In this document: piece after piece, positions 1 through 8,796 of the stretch
How positions within the stretch are numbered: the stretch's first letter is position 1
How the letters are laid out: each line of letters opens with the position of its first letter
Origin: Streptomyces sp. NBC_01341
GTDB taxonomy: Bacteria; Actinomycetota; Actinomycetes; Streptomycetales; Streptomycetaceae
Length of the DNA: 64,000 nt
Assembly (NCBI RefSeq): GCF_035946055.1
Contig: NZ_CP108364.1
Location: 3,162,001 to 3,226,000 of the forward strand
Direction of reading: 5' to 3'
The notes under the pieces: model-generated
Told to the model about the DNA's origin: nothing
Seen by the model: only the letters and a program-made list of their open reading frames with translations
The model's database searches: none
Made by a program: the position numbers and the translations under genes

Positions 1-212
1 CCGACGAAGACCTCGGTGAACGCCTCCAGCATCACCGCACCCTTGGACGGCCACCAGCGGTAGATGGTCTTCTTGCTCACACCGGCGCGGGCCGCGATGG
101 CCTCGATGGTGACCCGGCCGTAGCCCTTCTCCGCGCACAGCTCCAGAGCGGCGTCCAGCGTCGCCCGTCGTGATCTCTCGCTGCGGCGCAGGGAACTCTG
201 CGATGTGATCAT
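1..212 (-). CDS. TetR-family transcriptional regulator, N-terminal part (runs off the window)
   Basis: The minus strand from an ATG at 212 encodes the N-terminal DNA-binding domain of a TetR/AcrR repressor and stays open to the window edge (about 70 residues). The helix-turn-helix is clear: a first helix with ALELCAEKGYGRVTIEAIA, then AARAGVSKKTIYRWWPSKGAVM, which carries the Y-x-W-W-x-S-K recognition signature of the family. The C-terminal ligand domain lies outside the window. The upstream gap (213-420) holds a perfect 9-bp inverted repeat at 290-318 that could be its own operator. The genes on its other side, beyond position 1, are not visible, so its target is unknown. Confidence 0.85.
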   Translation of the reverse strand, partial: MITSQSSLRRSERSRRATLDAALELCAEKGYGRVTIEAIAARAGVSKKTIYRWWPSKGAVMLEAFTEVFV

Positions 213-289
213 TCGGTGAGCATAGGGGGATTCCGCCCACCGCTTGTTGACAGGTCGTCGCCAAAAGTCGAACAATGACCTGGCTGGAA

Positions 290-318
290 ACGGAACGTAC
301 CGTGTCGTGACGTTCCGT
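290..318. promoter_or_regulatory. 9-bp inverted repeat, candidate TetR operator
   Basis: ACGGAACGT (290-298) and ACGTTCCGT (310-318) are exact inverted repeats separated by 11 bp. They lie 78 bp upstream of the TetR start. Position and symmetry suit an autoregulatory operator, but no binding data exist and the assignment is inference. Confidence 0.4.
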
Positions 319-420
319 GTACCGCACCGTTCGTGCCGTTCGGGCCGCGACGAGCCGATCGGGGGACGGCTCGACCGGCCGACGGCGCGGACGGTCCGTA
401 CCTGGCCCGGGGGCACTGCC

Positions 421-1302
421 TCAGACGCTGATGTCCCTCGTCGTGAAGCGCGCCCATGCCGCCGAGCCGAACACCGCGGCGTACAGCGCCTGCAGGCCGA
501 GGTTCCTGACCATCTCGTCCCAGTAGACCGGGTCGCGCAGCAGGTCCGAGAAGGACGGCCAGTAGTGCGGGAAGAGATACGGATGGATCCCGTGCAGCTG
601 CGGCATCGTGTCCAGGATCTGTACGGTGATGAGCACCCCGACCGTGGCCGCCATCGCCGCGATCCCGCTGTCGGTGAGCGTGGAGACGAACAGCCCCAGA
701 GCCGCGAAGCCGACGAGTGACACCGCCACGGCGAGCGCGATCAGTGCGGCCCGCACGAGTCCCTCGCCGAATCCGATCCGCGTCCCTGAGATCGTCGTGA
801 CCTCGCCGACGGGGAAGAGCAGGGCTCCCGTCACGAGCGCCGACACCGCGACGACGAGGGTGGCGACCAGGCAGAACACCAGCACCGACGCGTACTTCGC
901 GAGCAGCAGCCGGGTCCGGCCGGCCGGGGCGACCAGCAGGTAGCGCAGGGTGCCACCGCCCGCCTCTCCCGCGACCGAGTCGCCGGCGACGACACCGACC
1001 GCCATCGGCAGGAAGACCGGAAGCGTCACGGAGAGCGCGGCGAAGACGAGGAACAGCCCGTTGTTCGTGATCTGCGAGAGGAACGCCGGCCCGCCCCCCG
1101 GGCCCCCGGTCGTGCCGTCGCCCGTCTCGATCCGCACGGCGACCCCCACGAGCACGGGGACGGCGGCCAGCACACCGAGCAGGGCCAGGGTGCGCCGGCG
1201 GCACAGGGTGACGGTCAGTTCGGAGCGGAGGATCCCCAGGGTCCACAGCGCGCGCCGCGGTTCGCTGGACGCGGGAACCGCCGTGAGTTCAGCCTGCGAC
1301 AT
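421..1302 (-). CDS. ABC-2 type transporter permease
   Basis: A 293-residue membrane protein, starting at the ATG at 1302 (MSQAELTAVP). A longer reading frame begins further upstream, but that part lies inside the preceding ATPase gene. It has about six hydrophobic segments, beginning with TLALLGVLAAVPVLVGVAV. After the second comes the GGTLRYLLVAPAGRTRLLLAKY stretch typical of ABC-2 export permeases, where the coupling helix contacts the ATPase. It overlaps the upstream ATP-binding gene by 14 bp, so the two are translated together and form an exporter. The substrate cannot be told from sequence; drug, lipid or peptide export are the usual roles of this family. Confidence 0.9.
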   Translation of the reverse strand: MSQAELTAVPASSEPRRALWTLGILRSELTVTLCRRRTLALLGVLAAVPVLVGVAVRIETGDGTTGGPGGGPAFLSQITNNGLFLVFAALSVTLPVFLPMAVGVVAGDSVAGEAGGGTLRYLLVAPAGRTRLLLAKYASVLVFCLVATLVVAVSALVTGALLFPVGEVTTISGTRIGFGEGLVRAALIALAVAVSLVGFAALGLFVSTLTDSGIAAMAATVGVLITVQILDTMPQLHGIHPYLFPHYWPSFSDLLRDPVYWDEMVRNLGLQALYAAVFGSAAWARFTTRDISV

Positions 1303-2275
1303 CGAATCCCTCTCCGGTGAGTGCGACGAAGGCGTCCTCCAGCGAGGCACGTTCGACGCCGAAGGCGCGCACCCGTACACCGCCGCGCACCAGGGTCTCG
1401 TTGACGTCCGCGAGGTCGACGTCGGCCGGCGGCGCGTCGGCGCTCACCCGGTCCCCGTCGGCCGTGACGCCGGTCGCCCCGTGCTCCGTGAGGATGCGCG
1501 CGGCGTCACCCGCGTCGGGGGTGGTCACGGCGAGACGGCCCCGGGCGCCGGCGGCGAGCTCGGCGACGGGGCCCTGGACGGCCAGCCGGCCCCGGGCCAT
1601 GACCGCCGCGTGCGTGCAGACCTGCTCGATCTCGTCGAGCAGGTGGGAGGAGAGGAAGACGGTGGTGCCCTCCGCCGCCAGTTCGCGGACGAGAGCGCGG
1701 ACCTCTCGCATGCCCTGCGGGTCGAGGCCGTTCGTCGGCTCGTCCAGCACGAGGAGTCTGCGCGGCCGGAGCAGCGCGGCGGCCAGCCCGAGACGCTGCT
1801 TCATCCCCAGCGAGTACGCCTTGGCCCTCTTCCCGCCGACGGCGGCGAGACCGACCCGCTCCAGCGCGCCGTCCACCCGCGCCCGTCTGGTGCGCGGGTC
1901 GGCCGCCGGGTCGGCGGAGTCGAAGCGGAGGAGGTTGTCACGGCCCGTCAGGAACCCGTACAGGGCGGGCCCCTCGATGAGCGCCCCGACGTGCGGAAGC
2001 ACGGCGCGGCCCGCCTCCGGCATGGGGCGGCCCAGAACGTGGGCGGTGCCGGACGTGGGGGCGATGAGGCCCATGAGCATCCGGATCGTCGTGGTCTTGC
2101 CCGAGCCGTTGGGCCCCAGGAAGCCGAAGACGCTGCCGGCGGGGACCGTGAGGTCGAGCCCGTCGACCGCCAACTGGCCGCCCCGGTAGCGCTTGGTGAG
2201 CCCGTGCGTCGCGATCACGGTCCCGGGCCAGGGCCCCGTGTCCGGCCGCGCCGTCGCGGCCGCTGTGTCGGTCAT
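1289..2275 (-). CDS. ABC transporter ATP-binding protein
   Basis: This 328-residue ATPase energises the permease downstream. Visible motifs are Walker A GPNGSGKTT (about 54-62), the Q-loop region, a signature YSLGMKQRLGLA in place of canonical LSGGQ, Walker B LLVLDEPTNGLDPQG and the switch histidine in LSSHLLDE. The YSLGMKQR signature and the DrrA/CcmA-like C-terminal extension (about 230-328) are typical of exporters paired with ABC-2 permeases. The start MTDTAAATAR is the first ATG after the gap to the LolA-like gene. The gene ends 14 bp inside the permease gene. Confidence 0.93.
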   Translation of the reverse strand: MTDTAAATARPDTGPWPGTVIATHGLTKRYRGGQLAVDGLDLTVPAGSVFGFLGPNGSGKTTTIRMLMGLIAPTSGTAHVLGRPMPEAGRAVLPHVGALIEGPALYGFLTGRDNLLRFDSADPAADPRTRRARVDGALERVGLAAVGGKRAKAYSLGMKQRLGLAAALLRPRRLLVLDEPTNGLDPQGMREVRALVRELAAEGTTVFLSSHLLDEIEQVCTHAAVMARGRLAVQGPVAELAAGARGRLAVTTPDAGDAARILTEHGATGVTADGDRVSADAPPADVDLADVNETLVRGGVRVRAFGVERASLEDAFVALTGEGFDVAG

Positions 2276-2399
2276 GCGCCCTCCCGGGTCCTCGTACCCC
2301 GCCGTGCAACGGATCCGCCCCGCCGTACGGAGCGTACGGCGGGGCGGGGGCCCTGCGTGTGCACGGCCCGGCGGTGTCGTCCGCCGTCACCGGGGCGTC

Positions 2400-3629
2400 C
2401 TACTCGGCGGCGTCGGCCGCCTTCACCAGGGTGTCCTGGGTGACGGCGCCGACGTAGACCTTGCCGTCGTCCGTCATGAGGGCGTTGACCAGGCGCGTCT
2501 TGAAGACCGTGCCCGAGCCGAAGTCGCCGGTGACCTTGTCGCCGAGGGCGTCGAGGAACTGCTGGGCCTGCGCCGGCATGTCACCGGAACCGGAGCCCTG
2601 GGCGGGGAGCCCGGCGCCGCCCGGGACGTCGATCTCGGCGACGGCGTTCCAGCCCTGGCCGATCACGTCGAGGCCCTTGAAGCCCTCCAGCGCTCCGAGG
2701 TCCTTCGGCGCCTTGCCGGCCGCACCGTTCCTCCCGGCCCCGTCCTTCATCTCGTCGGCCTCGGTGACCTTCGCGCCCTTCGGCGGGGTGAAGGAGAAGG
2801 AGGACGCGTCGGGCTTCGAGAAGTCGACCTTCGTGAAGCCGGCATCGACGGCGGCCTTGCCACCGGAGCTCGTGGCCAGCGTGAACTTCAGCGGCACGCC
2901 GGTCGCCGAGTCGACGGCCACCCTGACGGACCCGATCGTCGAACCGGACTGCTTCGGCTTGATCAGCAGCTGGTACGCGTCGCGCCCCGCCACCTGTGCC
3001 GTGCCGTCGACCGAGACGGACGTGGTGTCGTCCGCGGCGGCGAGGGCCTCCTCGGCGAGCTCCTTCGGCGTGGCGGGGACGCCCTTGGGCGCCTTGTGCT
3101 TCCCGCCCGGCCGCTCGGCCCCCTCGGACTTCGCGTGGTAGACCTCGTTGCTCTCGCTGTCGTAGCCCCAGACGTCGTCCCCGTTGTGGACGAGGCTGTA
3201 CTCGGAGCCCTCTCCGAGGATGGACAGGCGCTGCCGGTCGGGTCCGTCTGCGGCCACCCGGAGCGTGTGCGTCCCGGACGCCAGCTCCATCAGCTTGCTC
3301 TCGGGCGCGGCACTCGCGTCCCCGCCGCCCGCGTCCGGCGCGAAACTGCTCGCGATACCGCCGAGCGAGGGGATTCCGAGGTCGGTGCTGATCTTCATCG
3401 TGCCGGACAGCTGCTCCTGGTCCGACGCGGCGATCTTCTCGATGAGCTCCTGCGCCGTGATGTCCGGCAGTTCCGGGTCGCCGGACGCGGCGAGCGCCGG
3501 GACGAGCCCGATCGTCGCGGCCGCTACTCCCGCCACCGCGAACGGGACGATGTAGCGCGCCTTCTTCCGGCGGCCCACGACAGTCCCCGTGGCCTCGCCG
3601 TTGGTCTCCGCGCTGTCGTTCGGTGCCAT
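2400..3629 (-). CDS. LolA-like secreted or membrane-anchored protein
   Basis: A 409-residue protein starting at ATG 3629, which has a GGAGGT ribosome site 8 nt upstream; an in-frame ATG further up lacks this. After a short charged N-terminus (RRKKARY) comes one hydrophobic segment, IVPFAVAGVAAATIGLVPALAA, acting as signal peptide or anchor. The rest is extracellular and resembles the LolA/DUF2092 fold: ITAQELIEKIAASDQEQLSGTMKISTDLG near the N-terminus, then alternating beta-strand segments (VWGYDSESNEVYHAKSEG, YQLLIKPKQSGSTIGSVRVAVD). Actinobacteria lack a Lol outer-membrane route, so its role, perhaps lipoprotein or lipid handling, is open. It is co-directional with the ABC exporter downstream. 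Confidence 0.8.
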   Translation of the reverse strand: MAPNDSAETNGEATGTVVGRRKKARYIVPFAVAGVAAATIGLVPALAASGDPELPDITAQELIEKIAASDQEQLSGTMKISTDLGIPSLGGIASSFAPDAGGGDASAAPESKLMELASGTHTLRVAADGPDRQRLSILGEGSEYSLVHNGDDVWGYDSESNEVYHAKSEGAERPGGKHKAPKGVPATPKELAEEALAAADDTTSVSVDGTAQVAGRDAYQLLIKPKQSGSTIGSVRVAVDSATGVPLKFTLATSSGGKAAVDAGFTKVDFSKPDASSFSFTPPKGAKVTEADEMKDGAGRNGAAGKAPKDLGALEGFKGLDVIGQGWNAVAEIDVPGGAGLPAQGSGSGDMPAQAQQFLDALGDKVTGDFGSGTVFKTRLVNALMTDDGKVYVGAVTQDTLVKAADAAE

Positions 3630-3831
3630 GTGTGCTCTACCTCCGTGGTCGGCGGCTGCCATCGCGTTGCACTCGTCCACTCCCCGCCGCCATTCTCACC
3701 CGATGTGGTCAGGAGTGGTTGTTGTCCATCTGACCAAATACGGCGGGGACAAGCGTCAGCCCCCGGGAGCAACTCGGCGTACCTCTCCGGGATGACCCCG
3801 GACCGCGGAGGGGGCGGGCACCCTTAGGGGG

Positions 3832-4842
3832 TCAGCCCGCGCGGTGCACCACGGCGTCGCAGAGTTCTTCCAGCGCGGCCTTCGCGTAGCACTCGGGCAG
3901 CGGCGCCAGCGTGGCCCGTGCCTCCTGGGCGTAGCGCACGGTGTCGCGTCGTGCCTGCTCCAGCGCGGGGTGGGCCCGCAGCCTGTGCAGTGCTTCCGCC
4001 AGCCTGCCGTCGTCGGCGAGGTCGCCGTCCAGCAGCTCCACGAGTTCCCGGTCCTCCGGCCGTCCGTCGGCCGCGGCCCGGGCGCGCAGGTGGAGCACCG
4101 GGAGCGTGGGAATGCCCTCGCGCAGATCGGTTCCGGGCGTCTTGCCGGACTCGTGGGAGTCGGAGGCGATGTCCAGGACGTCGTCGGCGAGCTGGAAAGC
4201 GATACCGAGGCGTTCGCCGTACTGGGTGAGGATGTCGACGACGGACTCGTCCGCACCGGCCATCAGCGCGCCGAAACGTCCGGATACGGCGACCAGCGAA
4301 CCGGTCTTGCCGCTCAGGACGTCCATGTAGTGGTCGACCGGGTCGCGCCCGTCGCGCGGGCCCGCGGTCTCCAGGATCTGGCCGGTCACCAGACGCTCGA
4401 ACGCCTCGGCCTGGATGCGTACGGCCTCGGGGCCGAGGTCGGCCAGGATGTGCGAGGCGCGCGCGAAGAGGAAGTCGCCGGTCAGGACGGCGACGGAGTT
4501 GCCCCAGCGGGTGTTCGCGCTGTCGACCCCGCGGCGCACGTCCGCCTCGTCCATCACGTCGTCGTGGTACAGCGTCGCCAGGTGCGTCAGTTCGACGACC
4601 ACGGCCGAGGGCACGACCCCGGGCGCGTCGGGGTCGCCGAACTGGGACGCGAGCATGACCAGCAGTGGCCGGAAACGCTTGCCCCCCGCACTGACGAGGT
4701 GCTGTGCGGCCTCCGTGATGAACGGGACCTCGCTCTTGGTGGCAGCCAGCAGCCCCGCCTCGACATCGGCCAGACCGGCCTGGACATCTGCCTCCAGCGC
4801 CTGGTCCCGCACGCGCAGTCCGAACGGCCCGACGACGGTCAC
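3832..4842 (-). CDS. Polyprenyl diphosphate synthase (trans-isoprenyl, class I)
   Basis: 336 residues. It condenses isopentenyl diphosphate onto allylic diphosphates. Both aspartate-rich motifs are present: DDVMD at about 94-98 (in LYHDDVMDEADVRRG) and DDVLD at about 220-224 (in FQLADDVLD), along with GGKRFRP (53-59) and the KTG segment (179-181). In actinobacteria this subfamily close to nuo and menaquinone genes is usually annotated as heptaprenyl or longer-chain synthase for the menaquinone side chain. Product length is set by residues before the first motif and is not decided here. Position near nuo, menG and mqn genes supports a quinone role by inference. Confidence 0.9.
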   Translation of the reverse strand: MTVVGPFGLRVRDQALEADVQAGLADVEAGLLAATKSEVPFITEAAQHLVSAGGKRFRPLLVMLASQFGDPDAPGVVPSAVVVELTHLATLYHDDVMDEADVRRGVDSANTRWGNSVAVLTGDFLFARASHILADLGPEAVRIQAEAFERLVTGQILETAGPRDGRDPVDHYMDVLSGKTGSLVAVSGRFGALMAGADESVVDILTQYGERLGIAFQLADDVLDIASDSHESGKTPGTDLREGIPTLPVLHLRARAAADGRPEDRELVELLDGDLADDGRLAEALHRLRAHPALEQARRDTVRYAQEARATLAPLPECYAKAALEELCDAVVHRAG

Positions 4843-4998
4843 GAGGGGATCTCCTGTCTGCTGACGATCACACGGAATGTCGATGTGTCGTTGTCCTCAC
4901 TCGAGCCAGCGTATCCGGTCCCCTTTGGATCACCGTGGGCGCCTTCCCGCCACCGCCGGTATGTTCGGGTTCAGCTCATACGATCAGGAGTTGCCGCT

Positions 4999-5264
4999 TT
5001 GTCCCCTGCCACGACCGGTACCGGGCCGGCCGCCCCACCACCCGAGGACGACCACGCCTTCTTCGGCCGGCCGAGGGGTCTGCCGGCCCTGTCCGGGGTG
5101 AAGGTCCCCGGGCGCTCGCCGACGGGATCCGGGCCCGGACCGTGACGTTCTCCGGCGAGGTCTCCCACCCCGCTCACTCCGGTGTCAACGGCGCTGTCGC
5201 GGCCGCTGTGGCCGTCATCGCCGCCGCTCCCCGGCCGAAGCGCACGACGCACCCCGTCCACTGA
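4999..5264 (+). pseudogene. Relic of a POT-family (proton-dependent oligopeptide) MFS transporter
   Basis: Two fragments in different frames. The first starts at a TTG at 4999 with AGGAG at 4986-4990 and reads SPATTGTGPAAPPPEDDHAFFGRPRGLPAL, the shape of a POT transporter N-terminus (FFGHPRGLATLF in relatives). It then runs to a stop at 5143-5145. The second, one frame over, reads VTFSGEVSHPAHSGVNGAVA and ends KRTTHPVH before a stop at 5262-5264, like POT C-termini ending RLMHPVH. All the transmembrane core, some 400 residues, is missing. I infer a large internal deletion with frame loss. The hydrolase gene starts 9 bp later. The family match is from memory of relatives, not a search. Confidence 0.55.
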
Positions 5265-5273
5265 GGTTCCGCC

Positions 5274-7268
5274 ATGCAGATCCGCACCGCGTTCCCCTAC
5301 GAGACCACCCACGAGGACCTCTACATCCCGCTGCCCGGGGGCACGCGGCTGTACGCCCGGATCTGGCGTCCGGTCACCGACGAACCGGTGCCCGCCCTGC
5401 TGGAGTACCTGCCCTGCCGGCTGAGTGACGGGACGGCCCCGCGCGACCGGCAGCGGCATCCCTGGTACGCGGGTCACGGCTACGCCTCGGTACGGGTCGA
5501 CGTGCGCGGGCACGGCAACAGCGAGGGCATGCCGGGCGACGAGTACGACGCTACGGAGCTCGCCGACGGGGTCGCCGTGGTGCACTGGCTCGCCCGGCAG
5601 GAGTGGTGCTCGGGCCGGGTCGGCATGTTCGGCATCTCCTGGGGAGGGTTCAACTCGCTGCAGATCGCCGCGCTCGCGCCGGAGCCCCTGAAGGCGATCG
5701 TCACCGTCTGCTCGGCCGACGACCGTTACGACAACGACGTCCACTACATGGGCGGCTCCGTGCTCGGGGTGGACATGCACGCCTGGGCGTCCACCCTGCT
5801 CGCCTTCGTCTCGCGACCGCCCGACCCGGCGGACGTGGGTGACGGCTGGCGGGACATGTGGCTGAGCCGGCTCGAAGCGGTGGAGCCGTTCATCCACACG
5901 TGGCTGGCGCACCAGACCCGCGACGACTACTGGAGGCACGGCAGCGTCTGCGAGGACTACGGCGCCATCAAGGCGAACGTCCTGGCCGTGGGCGGCTGGC
6001 ACGACCCGTACCGCGACACCGTCCTCAGGCTCGTCGAGCACCTGGACCCCTCGAAGGTGCGGGGTCTGATCGGCCCCTGGTCGCACCAGTACCCGGACCG
6101 GGGACTGCCGCCGGGGCCCGCGATCGGCTTCCTTCAGGAGACGCTGCGCTGGTGGGACCAACACCTCAAGGGCGAGGACACCGGGGTGATGAACGAGCCC
6201 CTGCTCCGGTCCTGGATCAGCGGCTCGCATCCCCCGGCCACGGTCTACGAGACGCTGCCCGGCCGCTGGGTCGGCGACGCCACGTGGCCGTCCGAGAACG
6301 TCACCCCGGTGGCGTACGCGCTGGCCGGCGGGGAGCAGAGGGTCAGCTCGCCGCAGCAGACCGGGCTGGACGCGGGGCGGTTCCTCCCCTTCGGCAACGA
6401 CGCGGACCTGCCGCCCGACCAGCGGGACGAGGACGCCAAGTCGGTGTGCTTCGAGTTCCCCGTCGAGGAGTCCCCCATCGAGATCCTCGGCAGGCCGAGG
6501 GTGCGGCTCCGCATCCGGATGGACGCGCCGCGCGGCCAGGCGATCGCCCGCCTCTGCGACGTGGCGCCGGACGGTTCCTCCACGCTGGTGACGCGCGGCG
6601 CCCTCAATCTGGCCACCCGGCACGGGCGGGACCGAGCCGAGGACTGGCCGGCCGGCGGGACCGAGGACGTGACCTTCGAGCTCAGCGGCATCGGGCACAC
6701 CTTCCCGCCCGGACACCGGATCAGGATCGCCGTCTCGTCGTCGTACTGGCCGTGGATCTGGCCGCAGGCCGGCTCGGCGGGCTTCACGCTCGACGCGGAG
6801 GGGAGCCTCGTCGAACTCCCGGTACGCCGGCACACCGAGGACCCGGGCATCACCTTCGGCGAACCGGAACAGGCGGAGCCGCTCGGCGTCGTCCATCCGG
6901 TCACCCTCGACGAGCAGCGGCCGGAGCGCCTGGTGGTCCGGGACGTCGCCAAGGGCGAGTGGCGGCTGGAGGTCGGTCCGCGCCACGGCGGCACGCGCGT
7001 CCACCCCGACGGTTTGGAGTCCACCGAGGACGCCCTGGAGACGTACACGATCCAACAGGACGACCCGCTGTCCGCCAGGGCCCGCTCCGACTGGACGATC
7101 CGGCTGCACCGGCCGGAGATGTCCTGGGACGTACGGGTGGAGACGCGGTCGGAGCTGAGCGCGGACGCGGACGACTTCATCGCGTCCGACGAGGTCGTCT
7201 GCAGGGACGGCGACGAGATCGTCTTCCACCGGACCTGGGAGAAGCGCATCCCGCGGACAGCCGGATGA
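5274..7268 (+). CDS. CocE/NonD-family hydrolase (X-Pro dipeptidyl-peptidase S15-like)
   Basis: 664 residues, cytoplasmic, no signal peptide. The N-terminal alpha/beta-hydrolase domain carries the nucleophile in FGISWGGFNS (Ser122), a probable acid Asp244 (GGWHDPYRD) and His271 (GPWSHQYPDRG), giving a full triad. The C-terminal half (about 330-550) is the jelly-roll X-Pro dipeptidyl-peptidase C domain. Family members cleave esters, amides or acyl-peptides; the substrate is not predictable here. The start ATG lies 9 bp after the relic transporter stop. In related genomes a peptide transporter beside a peptidase would make functional sense, and here the transporter part is lost. Confidence 0.9.
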   Translation: MQIRTAFPYETTHEDLYIPLPGGTRLYARIWRPVTDEPVPALLEYLPCRLSDGTAPRDRQRHPWYAGHGYASVRVDVRGHGNSEGMPGDEYDATELADGVAVVHWLARQEWCSGRVGMFGISWGGFNSLQIAALAPEPLKAIVTVCSADDRYDNDVHYMGGSVLGVDMHAWASTLLAFVSRPPDPADVGDGWRDMWLSRLEAVEPFIHTWLAHQTRDDYWRHGSVCEDYGAIKANVLAVGGWHDPYRDTVLRLVEHLDPSKVRGLIGPWSHQYPDRGLPPGPAIGFLQETLRWWDQHLKGEDTGVMNEPLLRSWISGSHPPATVYETLPGRWVGDATWPSENVTPVAYALAGGEQRVSSPQQTGLDAGRFLPFGNDADLPPDQRDEDAKSVCFEFPVEESPIEILGRPRVRLRIRMDAPRGQAIARLCDVAPDGSSTLVTRGALNLATRHGRDRAEDWPAGGTEDVTFELSGIGHTFPPGHRIRIAVSSSYWPWIWPQAGSAGFTLDAEGSLVELPVRRHTEDPGITFGEPEQAEPLGVVHPVTLDEQRPERLVVRDVAKGEWRLEVGPRHGGTRVHPDGLESTEDALETYTIQQDDPLSARARSDWTIRLHRPEMSWDVRVETRSELSADADDFIASDEVVCRDGDEIVFHRTWEKRIPRTAG

Positions 7269-7382
7269 CCAGGGTTATCGCGTAACTTTCCGGGCATTAC
7301 GCCTACTTGACGGCACTGCCGCCGGAGATCGGCGCCGACGTAACGTGTCCCCCAAGCGACCTGGAAAGCGAGGCAGCAACAG

Positions 7383-8609
7383 ATGCCCGAGCAGAGCAGC
7401 CCGCTCGATCCGGCCGAGGGCGATCCCTTCGGCCCGCACAACCTTCCGTACGGCGTGTTCTCCACCCCGGGACACCCGGCCGACCGCAGGGTCGGCGTCC
7501 GCGTCGGCAACCACGTCCTGGACGCCGGGGCGGCCGCGCACGCGCTCGGCTCGCCGTACGCCCAGTTGCTGGCACAGCCCAGCCTCATGCCACTCCTGGC
7601 GGCGGGCCGGACCGCCTGGCGCGACGTGCGGCGGGCCCTGACCGCGTGGGTGACCGTCCCGGCGCACCGCCCGGACATAGAGCCCCTGCTGCACCCGCTC
7701 GACGAGGTGACACTGCACCTGCCGTACGAGGTCGCCGACTACGTCGACTTCTACGCCAGCGAGCACCACGCCACCAACGTGGGAAGGATCTTCCGGCCGG
7801 ACGGCGTGGCCCTCACCCCCAACTGGAAGCACCTGCCGATCGGTTACCACGGACGGGCCGGCACCGTCGTGGTGTCCGGTACGGACGTGGTGCGCCCCTC
7901 CGGCCAGCGCAAGGCCCCCGCGGACCCGGCGCCCGTGTTCGGCCCGTCGGTGAAGCTGGACATCGAGGCGGAGGTCGGCTTCGTCGTCGGCGTCCCCTCG
8001 GAGCAGGGATCACCGGTCGCCCTCGGCGACTTCCGGGAGCACGTCTTCGGGCTCTCGCTGCTCAACGACTGGTCGGCGCGCGACATCCAGGCCTGGGAGT
8101 ACGTGCCGCTGGGCCCGTTCCTCGGCAAGTCCTTCGCCACCTCGGTGTCGGCATGGGTGACCCCGCTGGAGGCCCTGGACGCGGCACGGACGGCACCACC
8201 GGCCCGGGACTTCCCGCTGCTTCCCTACCTGGAGGACGCGGACGACGAGGAGCCGGGCGGTTTCGACATCCGCATCACGGTCGCCGTCAACGGACAGACC
8301 GTGTCCGAGCCGCCGTTCTCCACCATGTACTGGACGGCCGCGCAGCAGCTGGCGCAGATGACCGTGAACGGCGCCTCGCTGCGGACGGGCGACCTGTACG
8401 GCTCCGGCACCGTCAGCGGCGCCGAGCCCGGCGAACGCGGGTCCCTGCTCGAACTCACCTGGAACGGCCGCGATCCGCTGGACCTGCCCGAGGGCAAGCG
8501 GACCTTCCTGGAGGACGGCGACACGGTCACCCTCACGGCCTGGGCACCGGGCGCGCACGGAACACGCGTCGGGCTGGGAGAGGTCACCGGACGGATCGTG
8601 GCCTCGTAG
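7383..8609 (+). CDS. fahA: Fumarylacetoacetase
   Basis: 408 residues. It hydrolyses 4-fumarylacetoacetate to fumarate and acetoacetate, the last step of tyrosine and homogentisate breakdown. The N-terminal SH3-like domain (about 15-110) is followed by the FAH catalytic domain with DFYASEHHATNVGRIFRP, the metal-binding acidic residues in KLDIEAEVGFVVG and the SLLNDWSARDIQAWEYVPLGPF signature. Length matches the family. Start ATG 7383 follows a modest AGCGAGGC site. It stands alone: no homogentisate dioxygenase or maleylacetoacetate isomerase is adjacent, which is usual in Streptomyces. Confidence 0.95.
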   Translation: MPEQSSPLDPAEGDPFGPHNLPYGVFSTPGHPADRRVGVRVGNHVLDAGAAAHALGSPYAQLLAQPSLMPLLAAGRTAWRDVRRALTAWVTVPAHRPDIEPLLHPLDEVTLHLPYEVADYVDFYASEHHATNVGRIFRPDGVALTPNWKHLPIGYHGRAGTVVVSGTDVVRPSGQRKAPADPAPVFGPSVKLDIEAEVGFVVGVPSEQGSPVALGDFREHVFGLSLLNDWSARDIQAWEYVPLGPFLGKSFATSVSAWVTPLEALDAARTAPPARDFPLLPYLEDADDEEPGGFDIRITVAVNGQTVSEPPFSTMYWTAAQQLAQMTVNGASLRTGDLYGSGTVSGAEPGERGSLLELTWNGRDPLDLPEGKRTFLEDGDTVTLTAWAPGAHGTRVGLGEVTGRIVAS

Positions 8610-8796
8610 GAAGCGCACCGCCCCGGCTCGCTCGGACAGCGGTGGCTGGGCGGGGGCGCCGGCGGCCGGGGCGGAAGGGGCGGGACGGAGCGCTGGTCAG
8701 CGACGCGTGAGGCGGTCACACGTTCGGGGGGACCTCATTCCGTTCCCTGCGGATACGCTGAAGAGTCCCGCGAGACTGCCTCCCATGGGAGCACTG

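Noticed and set aside
950..3827. Several long open frames on the plus strand opposite the ABC transporter and LolA-like genes
   Set aside because: They are antisense shadows of GC-rich genes. Their products are biased (Arg, Pro, Ala, Gly) and they show no conserved motif or ribosome site.
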